Below, piece by piece: positions 33,410-41,832 of a stretch of 64,000 nucleotides of DNA. The translations under genes and the position numbers were made by a program. The stretch comes from Gramella sp. AN32 (GTDB lineage: Bacteria > Bacteroidota > Bacteroidia > Flavobacteriales > Flavobacteriaceae), in assembly GCF_023718305.1 (NCBI RefSeq), contig NZ_QEYO01000011.1, positions 1 through 64,000 of the forward strand, read 5' to 3'. How positions within the stretch are numbered: position 1 is the first letter of the stretch; every line of letters starts with the position of its first letter. The notes beneath the pieces were generated by a model. The model was not told the origin of the DNA, made no database searches, and was given only the letters and a program-made list of their open reading frames with translations.

Positions 33410-36262
33410 ATGGATAAAGGCGCTCACTTTTACAGATGCGATTTTCAGGTACATAGCCCTAGAGATATAGCTTATACTGGAAATAAATATGGACTTAGTT
33501 CTGAAGAAATTGAAAATATAACACCTGAACAAAAGGAAAAAATTACTTTAGAAAGGGAGCAGTTTTCGAAAGAATATTTACAAAAAATTAGAGAGGCTGG
33601 ATTAAATGCAATTGCGATGACTGACCATCATGATGTTGTATTTGTTAAACAGTTAAGAAAAGTTGCGGAAATACAAAATCAAGAATTTAAATCAAATTCA
33701 GAATTCGATAAAGTTATTACTGTTTTTCCAGGTATTGAAATGAGTTTGGCAAATCCTGTAAGCCAATGTATTATCATTTTTGACTCTGACTTCAGTGATA
33801 CCAATTTGGATTCAGTAATAAACTTTTTTGGAATCAATCCAACAAATGAATTTGAAAAATTTACTACACCGACTTTAAAAATATCACAGACTGTAGTCAA
33901 TGACTTAGTTCATTTACATGAAAAACTAAATGAACTAAACTACTGTAAAGGAAGATATGTAATCTTACCAAATGTTGGGAAAGGTGGAGAACATACAATA
34001 ATGCGAAGTGGTTTTCATGAGCATTATAGAAAAATGCCTTGTGTAGGAGGGTATGTTGACAAAGCTATTTCAACTGAAAGTGGTTATCAAAATAAAATTA
34101 ATGGTGGTGATGTTAATTATGGCAACAAGTCCATAGCATTAATTTCTACGTCAGATAATCGGTATGAAGACGGCAGAGAATTTGGCAAATATTCGACTTG
34201 GATAAAGTGGGCTGAACCAACTGCCGAAGCTATTAAACAAGCCTGTCTGGCTAAAGAATCTAGAATATCCCAAGTAGAACCTGAATTACCGCAAATTTTC
34301 ATTCAATCTGTGGATGTAACTATATCAAAATTTTTAGGAACATTCAATATTAACTTAAACCAACAATATAATGCACTTATTGGTGGAAGAGGAACAGGTA
34401 AATCTACAATTCTTGAATATTTAAGATGGGGATTGTGTGACCAAACTATTCAGAACTCTGATTTTGATGAATTAAGTATTATAGAAAAAAGGAGGAAAGC
34501 TCTAATCCAAAAAACGCTTTCTGATGTTGGTGGTGAAGTACGTATAACTATGGTAAAGAATGGAATACTGCATATAGTTAAGCGGAATTCACAAACGAGA
34601 GAAATATTGTTAAAAATTGGCAACGGAGATTTTCAACAAGTCAAAGAGGATGATGTTAGGAAGGTTTTACCTATTCAATCCTATAGTCAAAAGCAATTAA
34701 GTGATGTTGGAGTAAAAACCGAAGAATTAAAGAGGTTCATCGAACAACCCATTACCAATAGTTTAGGAACAATTAAATTTAAATTAAGTGAAACGGGAAC
34801 AAAACTTAAGAATTCCTACAATCAATTAATTAGAAAAAAAGAGATTCAGCAAGAAATTGACAATTTTAATCTTGAATCAAACTCTTTAAATAATCAAGCA
34901 GACAATATCCGAAAATCACTTAGAGGTGTTTCTGAAACAGATCAGCAAACAATTAATAAAAAATCAAAATTTGAAATAGAGGATTCGATTATCTCTAATT
35001 CAAAAAATGAATTGCAGATTTTTGAAAATAAAGCGGATGAACTTTTAAAACTATTGGAAACTTATCCTGAACCTTTAGGAAGTATAGAGGAATTGGAAAA
35101 TAAAACTTTGATTCAAGAAATTTCCAATGAAGTAGACTCTAAATTTTCAGAGATAAAGGTTACAGTTCAGGCTTTTAAAGAAATCTTTAGTTCTGAAAAA
35201 TTAGCTACACTCAATAACAAGATTAAAGAATGGACTGAGAAGAAAGCAGCATTTGAAGTCGCATATGAACAAGCAAAAAATACATCTCAATCGAGCCAAC
35301 AACAATTATCAGAGATTCAAAATATTGAGAAAAGAATTAGTGAGATTAGTAAAATAATTTCTGATAGAACTTTACTAATCAAAGAGATTGGTACACCTGA
35401 AGAAGAATTTGATGAACAGAAGCTAAATTGGCTTAATTATCATACAGAAAAGGTTTCGCTATTAAATGAACAAGCTCTAAAATTCACAGGACTTTCCAAA
35501 AACCTTATAAAAGCAGAGGTTACAAAAAGTATAAATCTTTTGCCATTAAAGACACAACTCAAGAGCATTTTTGAAGGCACACGAATAAGAGAAGAAAGAA
35601 TAGATGCCATTATAGAGAGCATCAGGGAATCGGCTGACCCAGTTAAAGAATACACTGATATTCTTGAGGAGTTTAGATTATTGGCTGAACTAAAGGTTTC
35701 TGAAGACAAAACATTGGCAATTCCTGAAACACCAAAACTAACAAGCTGCGGTTACAGTGAAGAACATAAAACCAAACTCTGCAACAAGTTAACTACTGAT
35801 GATTGGCTAAGACTTTCAGTCAGTGAATTAGAATTTAATCCTGAATTCTTTTACACAACCAATAACCAGCTTGGGGATGTCATCCCATTTAGAGAAGCGT
35901 CTGCGGGCCAACAGGCGACTGCATTACTTACTGTCCTTCTAAATCAACCCGGAATTCCACTTCTGATAGACCAACCTGAAGACGATATTGATAATAGAGC
36001 AATCGATCAAATAATCAAAAATATTTGGGACGCAAAGAAAAAAAGACAACTAATTTTTACTAGCCACAATGCAAACCTTGTTGTTAACGGAGATGCAGAG
36101 CTTGTGATTTGTTGCGATTATAAAGATTCTACAAGTCAGACTAGAGGAATTATTAAAGAAGAAGGTGCAATTGACAAAAAATTAGTTAGAAATGAAATCA
36201 CATCAGTAATGGAAGGTGGAGAAAAAGCATTTAAGCTTCGAAAAGACAAGTATGGATTTTAA
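33410..36262 (+). CDS. PHP-domain SMC-like ATPase (TrlF-like)
   Basis: A 950-residue protein. Residues ~5-290 are a PHP phosphoesterase-like domain with metal-ligand motifs RCDFQVHSPRD (H15), MTDHHD (71-75), FPGIEMS and STSDNR. The ATPase has Walker A LIGGRGTGKSTILEYL near 325-333, a long coiled coil of ~450-750, the signature SAGQQATALLTVLL and Walker B IPLLIDQPEDDID near 850-870, and a switch histidine in FTSHNANLVV. It matches proteins annotated as TrlF-family ATPases, often found inside type I restriction loci. It is probably a nuclease or phosphatase gated by an SMC-type ATPase; the activity is unproven. Confidence 0.85.
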   Translation: MDKGAHFYRCDFQVHSPRDIAYTGNKYGLSSEEIENITPEQKEKITLEREQFSKEYLQKIREAGLNAIAMTDHHDVVFVKQLRKVAEIQNQEFKSNSEFDKVITVFPGIEMSLANPVSQCIIIFDSDFSDTNLDSVINFFGINPTNEFEKFTTPTLKISQTVVNDLVHLHEKLNELNYCKGRYVILPNVGKGGEHTIMRSGFHEHYRKMPCVGGYVDKAISTESGYQNKINGGDVNYGNKSIALISTSDNRYEDGREFGKYSTWIKWAEPTAEAIKQACLAKESRISQVEPELPQIFIQSVDVTISKFLGTFNINLNQQYNALIGGRGTGKSTILEYLRWGLCDQTIQNSDFDELSIIEKRRKALIQKTLSDVGGEVRITMVKNGILHIVKRNSQTREILLKIGNGDFQQVKEDDVRKVLPIQSYSQKQLSDVGVKTEELKRFIEQPITNSLGTIKFKLSETGTKLKNSYNQLIRKKEIQQEIDNFNLESNSLNNQADNIRKSLRGVSETDQQTINKKSKFEIEDSIISNSKNELQIFENKADELLKLLETYPEPLGSIEELENKTLIQEISNEVDSKFSEIKVTVQAFKEIFSSEKLATLNNKIKEWTEKKAAFEVAYEQAKNTSQSSQQQLSEIQNIEKRISEISKIISDRTLLIKEIGTPEEEFDEQKLNWLNYHTEKVSLLNEQALKFTGLSKNLIKAEVTKSINLLPLKTQLKSIFEGTRIREERIDAIIESIRESADPVKEYTDILEEFRLLAELKVSEDKTLAIPETPKLTSCGYSEEHKTKLCNKLTTDDWLRLSVSELEFNPEFFYTTNNQLGDVIPFREASAGQQATALLTVLLNQPGIPLLIDQPEDDIDNRAIDQIIKNIWDAKKKRQLIFTSHNANLVVNGDAELVICCDYKDSTSQTRGIIKEEGAIDKKLVRNEITSVMEGGEKAFKLRKDKYGF

Positions 36263-36297
36263 AAAAAACACCGAATTTAAACTGGACTACTCAATAA

Positions 36298-36822
36298 ATG
36301 GAAATAGTATATATAACAATCACCGGCCTAAGTATTATAGCATCAATTTTAGCTTGGGTTGCGAAAATAAGATGGAGTTCGGAATTTCGTGAAGCTAAGA
36401 AAGCCCAAATTGAATCAATTCAGGAACAAATAAAAGTCTTGAAAGAGAGAAATGAAACTCTTAAAGAATTGACTTCCGAGAAAATTATGGGGCATTATTT
36501 AAGCACTAAAGAAGGACTTGAATCCTTAAATAATAAAATTCTTGAGGAGAAAAACGAGCTTCAGATTAAAGTGGATGAAATGGAAACTGAAATTGAGAGG
36601 CTGAGAGAAGAAAATAAAAACTCGATTAAATTACCAGATTTTAGTCAACTTCAAAATATGTCATTTCAAATAGAAAATTCGCTTAAGAGTTTCACCGAAA
36701 ACTATGCTATTCAATATAATGAACTTTCTAATTCATTAGAAAAAATGAAGAATTTTGACTTTGTGATTGAGGATAAGGACAACTTTTATATAATTGAAAC
36801 CAAGAAAAAAAGGAAAAAATAA
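36298..36822 (+). CDS. Membrane-anchored coiled-coil protein of the restriction locus
   Basis: A 174-residue protein with an N-terminal membrane helix (IVYITITGLSIIASILAWVAKI, ~3-24), a long coiled coil (~30-105, KAQIESIQEQIKVLKERNETLKELTSEK; NEALQ-type heptads up to ENKNSIKL), and a C-terminal charged tail. It lies between the PHP-SMC ATPase and hsdS, 35 and 28 bases from each, so it belongs to the same transcription unit. I do not recognise the family. Confidence 0.65.
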   Translation: MEIVYITITGLSIIASILAWVAKIRWSSEFREAKKAQIESIQEQIKVLKERNETLKELTSEKIMGHYLSTKEGLESLNNKILEEKNELQIKVDEMETEIERLREENKNSIKLPDFSQLQNMSFQIENSLKSFTENYAIQYNELSNSLEKMKNFDFVIEDKDNFYIIETKKKRKK

Positions 36823-36849
36823 AAATTACCGCAACTTGGGTTAAACCGG

Positions 36850-38127
36850 ATGTTAAAAAATAAACAACAACTAATGCCAGAAAATTGGAAAACATATAAA
36901 CTTGGAGAAGTTGCAAATTTATCAACTGGTTTTGCTTTCAAAAGTAAAGATTACCGTTATTCAGGAGAATTAAAAGTAATACGTGGTAAGAATATTACCG
37001 AAGGTTATTTACGATGGGGCGATGATAGTCGTTACTGGAATAATTCAATGAAAAAGCTGGATAAATATGTAGTAGAAGAAGGAGATATAGTTATTGGTAT
37101 GGATGGTTCTAAGATCGGTAAAAACAGAGCTATTGTAAGAAGTCAAGATCTTCCATCAATTTTAGCCCAACGAGTGGGGCGTGTAAATGCTAAACCAAAA
37201 ATAGCTGAGCAAAAGTTCCTTTGGCAACTTATTAATAACAAAATTTTTGAAGAATACATTGACAACGTTAAAACTGGAACTTCTATTCCACATATTAGTC
37301 TAACTCAAATTGGAAATTTTGAAATTAAACTCCCTCCTCTACAAGAACAAAAAACCATCGCTTCCATCCTTTCCGCTTTAGATGATAAGATCAAGCTCAA
37401 CCTTCAGATGAACCAAACTTTGGAAAAAATGTCAATAGCACTATACAAGCATTGGTTCGTTGATTTTGGGCCTTTTCAGGATGGGGAATTTGTAGATTCA
37501 GAATTGGGAGAAATTCCGAAGGAATGGGAAGTGAAAAAAATTAAAGAAGTTGCAGAGGTTAATTCTAAGTCCATAAGTAAAAATGCAAAAGTTAAAATCA
37601 TAGAGTACATAGATATCGCTTCTGTTGAAGAAGGTTGGGTAGAAAATATTAAACCTATATTATTTTCCGAAGCTCCGAGTAGAGCACGTCGAATTATTTC
37701 AGACGGCGACATAGTATGGTCCACAGTGAGACCAAATAGAAAGTCCAGATTTTTAGCTTTAGGTTTTAATAACCGCACTATAGTTTCAACGGGATTTGCT
37801 GTTACTTCGCCAAAGACGGTTCCATATTCCTTTTTGTATCCTTACACTTGCACAGAGAATTTCGTGGACTATTTGATTTCCAGAGCGACAGGATCTTCAT
37901 ATCCAGCAGTAACTGGGAAAGTTTTTGAAGAAGCAAAACTCGTAGTTCCAACTCAAAATATATTGGAAAAGTTTAATGAAATAGCTGAACCTCTTTACCT
38001 CCAATTCTCAAAAAACAATATAGAAAACCAAACCCTAACCCAACTCCGCGACACCTTATTGCCAAAACTCATCAGCGGGGAAGTCCGCGTGAAAGATGCG
38101 GAGAAAACCTTATCTGAAATTCTATGA
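36850..38127 (+). CDS. hsdS: Type I restriction specificity subunit
   Basis: HsdS, 425 residues, with two target-recognition domains: the first ends in LPPLQEQKTIASILSALDDKIKLNLQMNQTLEKMS near 175-205, and the second ends ILEKFNEIAEPLYLQFSKNNIENQTLTQLRDTLLPKLISGEVRV. It sets the recognition sequence for methylation and cleavage. A start at 36874 (MPENWKTYKLGEVANL) is also possible and is more typical. Its ATGA overlaps hsdR. Confidence 0.93.
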   Translation: MLKNKQQLMPENWKTYKLGEVANLSTGFAFKSKDYRYSGELKVIRGKNITEGYLRWGDDSRYWNNSMKKLDKYVVEEGDIVIGMDGSKIGKNRAIVRSQDLPSILAQRVGRVNAKPKIAEQKFLWQLINNKIFEEYIDNVKTGTSIPHISLTQIGNFEIKLPPLQEQKTIASILSALDDKIKLNLQMNQTLEKMSIALYKHWFVDFGPFQDGEFVDSELGEIPKEWEVKKIKEVAEVNSKSISKNAKVKIIEYIDIASVEEGWVENIKPILFSEAPSRARRIISDGDIVWSTVRPNRKSRFLALGFNNRTIVSTGFAVTSPKTVPYSFLYPYTCTENFVDYLISRATGSSYPAVTGKVFEEAKLVVPTQNILEKFNEIAEPLYLQFSKNNIENQTLTQLRDTLLPKLISGEVRVKDAEKTLSEIL

Positions 38128-41126
38128 CACAAATGATCGAGATTACGGTGCAAAAGGCTGCCATAGAGTGCCTTCAGGAGTTGGGGTACACCTATAAAGA
38201 AGGCAATTCCCTGCAGCGGGACTTAAAAAAGGTGGTGCTGGAGGAGGACCTTCGTGAATTTTTAACAAATTCCTATCCCGATGTTCCGGCAACCGCCATC
38301 AATGAAGCGCTTTCAGCTTTTACCCAACACGAGGGAATGGATCTCGATCACCGCAACCGCGATTTTCATCTTAAAATGACCCAGGGGGTTTCCATTACTT
38401 GGAAAGATGCATCGGGCAAAGAACAGGCCCGGCACCTCTACCCTATCAATTACCGGGAACCTGAGAAAAATACTTTTGTGTGTGCAGATGAAGTAAAGAT
38501 CATTGGCAAGAACAGCCGCCGCACAGATCTGCTCGTTTTCATCAACGGACTTCCGCTCATTGTTTTTGAATTCAAGAATATGTTTGATCCCGAGGTGGGT
38601 GTGGAAAACGCCCACCGGCAAATTGGGCATTACTTTCAGGATATTCCGCAGCTGTTTGATTACAATGCCATCACGGTAGTTTCAGATGGGCTGGAAACCC
38701 TGCACGGGATGTACAACTCATCCCTAAAGTGGTTTGCTCCGTGGAAAAGTCTGCACGGGGATGATCTTCAGCAGAAACAGGAACTGCAGCTGGAGACCTT
38801 GCTGAAGGGATTATTTCCGAAGAAAACCTTATTGAATTACCTGCAAAACTTCATTTTCCACGAAGACCACAACGGGAAAATAGTCAAAAAAGGCGCAAAA
38901 TATCACCAGTATTGGGGCATTAAAAAAGCGGTGGACTCTGCGGTAGAAAATATAAAACCCAAGGGTGACGGTCGGCTGGGAGTGATCTGGCACACCCAGG
39001 GATCGGGTAAAAGCATTTCGATGGCCATCCTTACCGGGATCCTCAGGCAAATGCCCGAAATGAAAAATCCCACCATCCTCATCCAGGTAGACCGCAATGA
39101 CCTGGACCAGCAACTCTATGAGAATTTTGTGCTGTGCAAAGACCTGGTGGGCCACGTGCAACACGCCGATACCACAGATGAGCTGCGGGCCCTTCTGAGC
39201 ACCGATGGCGGCGGCGTGATCTTTACCACCATTGAGAAATTCCGCTTAAAAGAACTGGCTTCGGGAAAAGAGCTCTCCCACCCGGTACTTTCTGAACGTT
39301 ATAACCTGATCGTGATGGCAGATGAAGCCCATCGCACCCAGTATGGATTCCATAGCGGCGGCTTTGCGCAGAACATCAGACGTGCTTTGCCCAATGCCTC
39401 CTTTATAGGCTTCACCGGAACTCCCGTAGATGGCAAAGATGCCGATACCCAACAGGTATTTGGCCCCACCATTCACACCTACGATATCAAACAGGCCGTG
39501 GAAGACGGTGCCACGGTGCCCATTTATTACGAGCCAAAAATGGTTCCGCTCAACATCAAAGCCAACTATAATAAGGAGCTGGATGAAATGGAAGAAGATG
39601 AAGACGAGGAGAACAATGCCGTTTGGGCAGCGATAGAAGATGCCGCCGGGGCTGCTGACCGGGTGGAAAGAGTTGCCAAAGATATCCTCACCCATTTCAG
39701 GGCGAGAACAGAAAGCCTGGAAGGCAAAGCGATGATCGTGTGTATGAGCCGCAAGAACTGCGTAAAAATGTACAACGCCCTCACCGCGCTGGAAGCTTGT
39801 CCTGAAGTAGCCGTGATAATGACAGGAAACATCAGCAAAGATCCTACAGACTGGAATCCTCACGTACGCACCAAAGATGCGATGGAAGCCATAAAGAAGC
39901 GTTTCCGCACGCCTGAAGATCCTTTACAAATGGTGATTGTTCGCGATATGTGGCTCACGGGCTTTGATGCCCCTTGCGCCCATACGATGTATGTGGATAA
40001 AATAATGAAAGGCCATAACCTGATGCAGGCCATTGCAAGGGTGAACCGGGTTTTTAAAGACAAACCCAACGGACTCGTAGTAGATTTTATAGGAATTTCC
40101 GGCTTTTTGGCCGAAGCCACCAAGAAATACACCGGCGGAGGTGGGGAAGGAAAACCCACGTTGGATCTTGAAGCCGCGGTAAAAATATGTCTGGAGCAGT
40201 TTGGAAAAGTGAAGGATTTGATTGGTGATTTTTCTGCGGAAAGTATTAATTCAATGTCCGATATGGACAAGATGAAATGGTCCAGCGGGATAGTAAATAA
40301 TCTTTTAAAATCTGATGTCGTTACCGATGCTTTTTTGCTCGAAGAGCGAAAGCTGGCAGAGCTGGTGGCAATGACCAGTTCAGATTCCCGCATCTGGAAG
40401 ATCCAGGAGGAAGTCGGCATCATTCAGAAGATCCGCCAAATTATAAGAAAAATCAAATTTCCTCCCGGTCCGCGCAGGGAGAAGAATGAAAAGATAAAAG
40501 ACCTGATAAGCAAATCCCTGGAATCGCAGGAAATTGTAGACCTGGCAAAAATGTACAACCTGGATAAGATCGATATTTCCATAGTAGACGATAGGTTCCA
40601 GGCCATTGTAAAGGAAAAAGGCGACGAAAATATCAAAATGGAATTGCTGCGCAGGATCATCAATGACGAGATACGGGTGCGAATGCCCAAGAACATCCGC
40701 AGGATGCGAAAACTGAAAGACGAGCTGGAAAAGGTGCTGAGCAACTACCACCGGAATTCTTTAGATTCCATAGCCGCCATCAAACACCTGCTTGATATCG
40801 CCAATGAATTCCAACAAGATGATATCAGGACCAAGCAACTCGGTTTAACCGAAGATGAACTGGCTTTCTATGATTTGTTATCTGCCAACGAAAAGTTGCT
40901 CAACCAAACCGGACCCATCCAGGACCTGGTGCATACAGTAGTAAACTCCGTCAAGAAAAACCTTCAACTCGACTGGACTAAAAAGGAAAATGCCAAAGCG
41001 GCTATTCGTTTGGCTGTTAAAAAAGAACTTCGCGGAAAAGTTCCGTTCTCTGAATTGGATACACTTTTGAAAGAAGTTATTGAACAAGCCGAAGGTCAAT
41101 ATAAAGATTGGCCGTTGGAGGCTTAA
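38124..41126 (+). CDS. hsdR: Type I restriction endonuclease/translocase subunit
   Basis: HsdR, 1000 residues. The N-terminal nuclease region contains RTDLLVFINGLPLIVFEFKN near 135-153 (D...ExK), then the motor with WHTQGSGKSISMAILTG near 295, DEAH in LIVMADEAHRTQYGFHSGG near 400, FIGFTGTP near 433 and ARVNRVF near 650. It translocates and cuts unmethylated DNA. The ATG overlaps the hsdS stop by 4 bases. It is the last gene of the island before the right attachment site. Confidence 0.95.
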   Translation: MTQMIEITVQKAAIECLQELGYTYKEGNSLQRDLKKVVLEEDLREFLTNSYPDVPATAINEALSAFTQHEGMDLDHRNRDFHLKMTQGVSITWKDASGKEQARHLYPINYREPEKNTFVCADEVKIIGKNSRRTDLLVFINGLPLIVFEFKNMFDPEVGVENAHRQIGHYFQDIPQLFDYNAITVVSDGLETLHGMYNSSLKWFAPWKSLHGDDLQQKQELQLETLLKGLFPKKTLLNYLQNFIFHEDHNGKIVKKGAKYHQYWGIKKAVDSAVENIKPKGDGRLGVIWHTQGSGKSISMAILTGILRQMPEMKNPTILIQVDRNDLDQQLYENFVLCKDLVGHVQHADTTDELRALLSTDGGGVIFTTIEKFRLKELASGKELSHPVLSERYNLIVMADEAHRTQYGFHSGGFAQNIRRALPNASFIGFTGTPVDGKDADTQQVFGPTIHTYDIKQAVEDGATVPIYYEPKMVPLNIKANYNKELDEMEEDEDEENNAVWAAIEDAAGAADRVERVAKDILTHFRARTESLEGKAMIVCMSRKNCVKMYNALTALEACPEVAVIMTGNISKDPTDWNPHVRTKDAMEAIKKRFRTPEDPLQMVIVRDMWLTGFDAPCAHTMYVDKIMKGHNLMQAIARVNRVFKDKPNGLVVDFIGISGFLAEATKKYTGGGGEGKPTLDLEAAVKICLEQFGKVKDLIGDFSAESINSMSDMDKMKWSSGIVNNLLKSDVVTDAFLLEERKLAELVAMTSSDSRIWKIQEEVGIIQKIRQIIRKIKFPPGPRREKNEKIKDLISKSLESQEIVDLAKMYNLDKIDISIVDDRFQAIVKEKGDENIKMELLRRIINDEIRVRMPKNIRRMRKLKDELEKVLSNYHRNSLDSIAAIKHLLDIANEFQQDDIRTKQLGLTEDELAFYDLLSANEKLLNQTGPIQDLVHTVVNSVKKNLQLDWTKKENAKAAIRLAVKKELRGKVPFSELDTLLKEVIEQAEGQYKDWPLEA

Positions 41127-41234
41127 AACTTCGGAATTCACTTTAAAAGTAAATTGTATTATTTTTTATTAAATTCACAAAAGACTAAATATTTGATAAT
41201 ATTTTTTGATTTATTTTAAGATGTTAGAAATGGG

Positions 41235-41256
41235 TTTGTACCTGGATTACACCTCG
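41235..41256 (+). repeat. Tandem 11-bp repeats, probable integrase arm sites (right)
   Basis: TTTGTACCTGG followed directly by ATTACACCTCG, two diverged copies of the 11-bp unit seen twice in tandem at 17456-17477, in the same orientation. They lie 41 bases inside attR. Confidence 0.55.
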
Positions 41257-41296
41257 ATTTCTCCTAAACCCAGTAAATCCGGGAACTGAAAACTTC

Positions 41297-41330
41297 TGTA
41301 TTGGAAAATAAACAGCAAATTTTATTTGAT
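41297..41330 (+). repeat. Attachment site attR (34-bp direct repeat, right copy)
   Basis: An exact copy of the 34 bases at 17320-17353 at the 3' end of mnmE; it marks the right boundary of the island. Beyond it the sequence reverts to host DNA with a transporter remnant. Confidence 0.9.
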
Positions 41331-41496
41331 ATCAATTAACAAGAAGAACTAATAGCTGGATTGGTATATCTGAGCTTTGATAAGTCTGATGAAAAGAAAA
41401 CATCAAGTGCATGAAGCTTAGTCCGATCAGATGAAAAAGAATTCATTGTTTTTCCAGGTATCCTTATGACGAAGGTAGAATTAATGAAGTAAAAAA

Positions 41497-41585
41497 AGAT
41501 TGGCGGAATCGTAACCGGTTATTTTATCGCCACGAAAGCTTCAGCCATTGCCGTAGTTTACTCGTTTATACTTCCTGCAGTTTAA
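41497..41585 (+). pseudogene. Remnant of a TRAP-type transporter large permease
   Basis: One frame reads KIGGIVTGYFIATKASAIAV and onward to a stop, resembling the GGI.TG.F..TEA.A.AV.Y segment of DctM/SiaM permeases. The gene has no start or other domains; neighbouring frames are broken. It is probably a decayed host gene adjoining the integration site. The 41331-41832 gap otherwise holds no gene. Confidence 0.45.
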
Positions 41586-41832
41586 AAAACAATTTTAAAG
41601 ATGTTTCCCTTATTTTACTGGAGACTGTAAAACTTCGATTATTGTGCTGGGTATTGTCTTATGATTTATCCCGCCGTACTTATTATTTTCGGTAGAAAGG
41701 CGCATCATTATTTCCCAGAGGTGATTGCTTTATCCAATCTATAAAATTCCCCAACGGTTCAGTCTTGGAGATAGTCGGTTTCAAGAAATTTTATTTTCTT
41801 GATTTGGTGGCTAAATTAAATTTCTATCTTAA

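Larger units (their letters stand above)
17320..41330. mobile_element. 24-kb integrative mobilisable island at the 3' end of mnmE
   Basis: The island is bounded by an exact 34-bp direct repeat (17320-17353 and 41297-41330). The left copy covers the end of mnmE; the tyrosine integrase gene lies just inside it. Cargo comprises a nucleotidyltransferase/wHTH pair, VirE-like and toprim replication proteins, MobC/MobA-type mobilisation proteins, a RES/Xre toxin-antitoxin pair, a dCas12f-sigma RNA-guided regulator with its guide array, and a type I restriction-modification operon with extra defence-like genes. There is no conjugation (tra/T4SS) gene set, so it is best described as a mobilisable rather than self-transmissible element. 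The 3' end of mnmE (also called thdF or trmE) is a known integration site for islands in other bacteria. Confidence 0.88.

Noticed and set aside
17320..41330. A self-transmissible ICE
   Set aside because: Relaxase and MobC-like genes are present, but no type IV secretion or coupling-protein genes, so a mobilisable element fits better.
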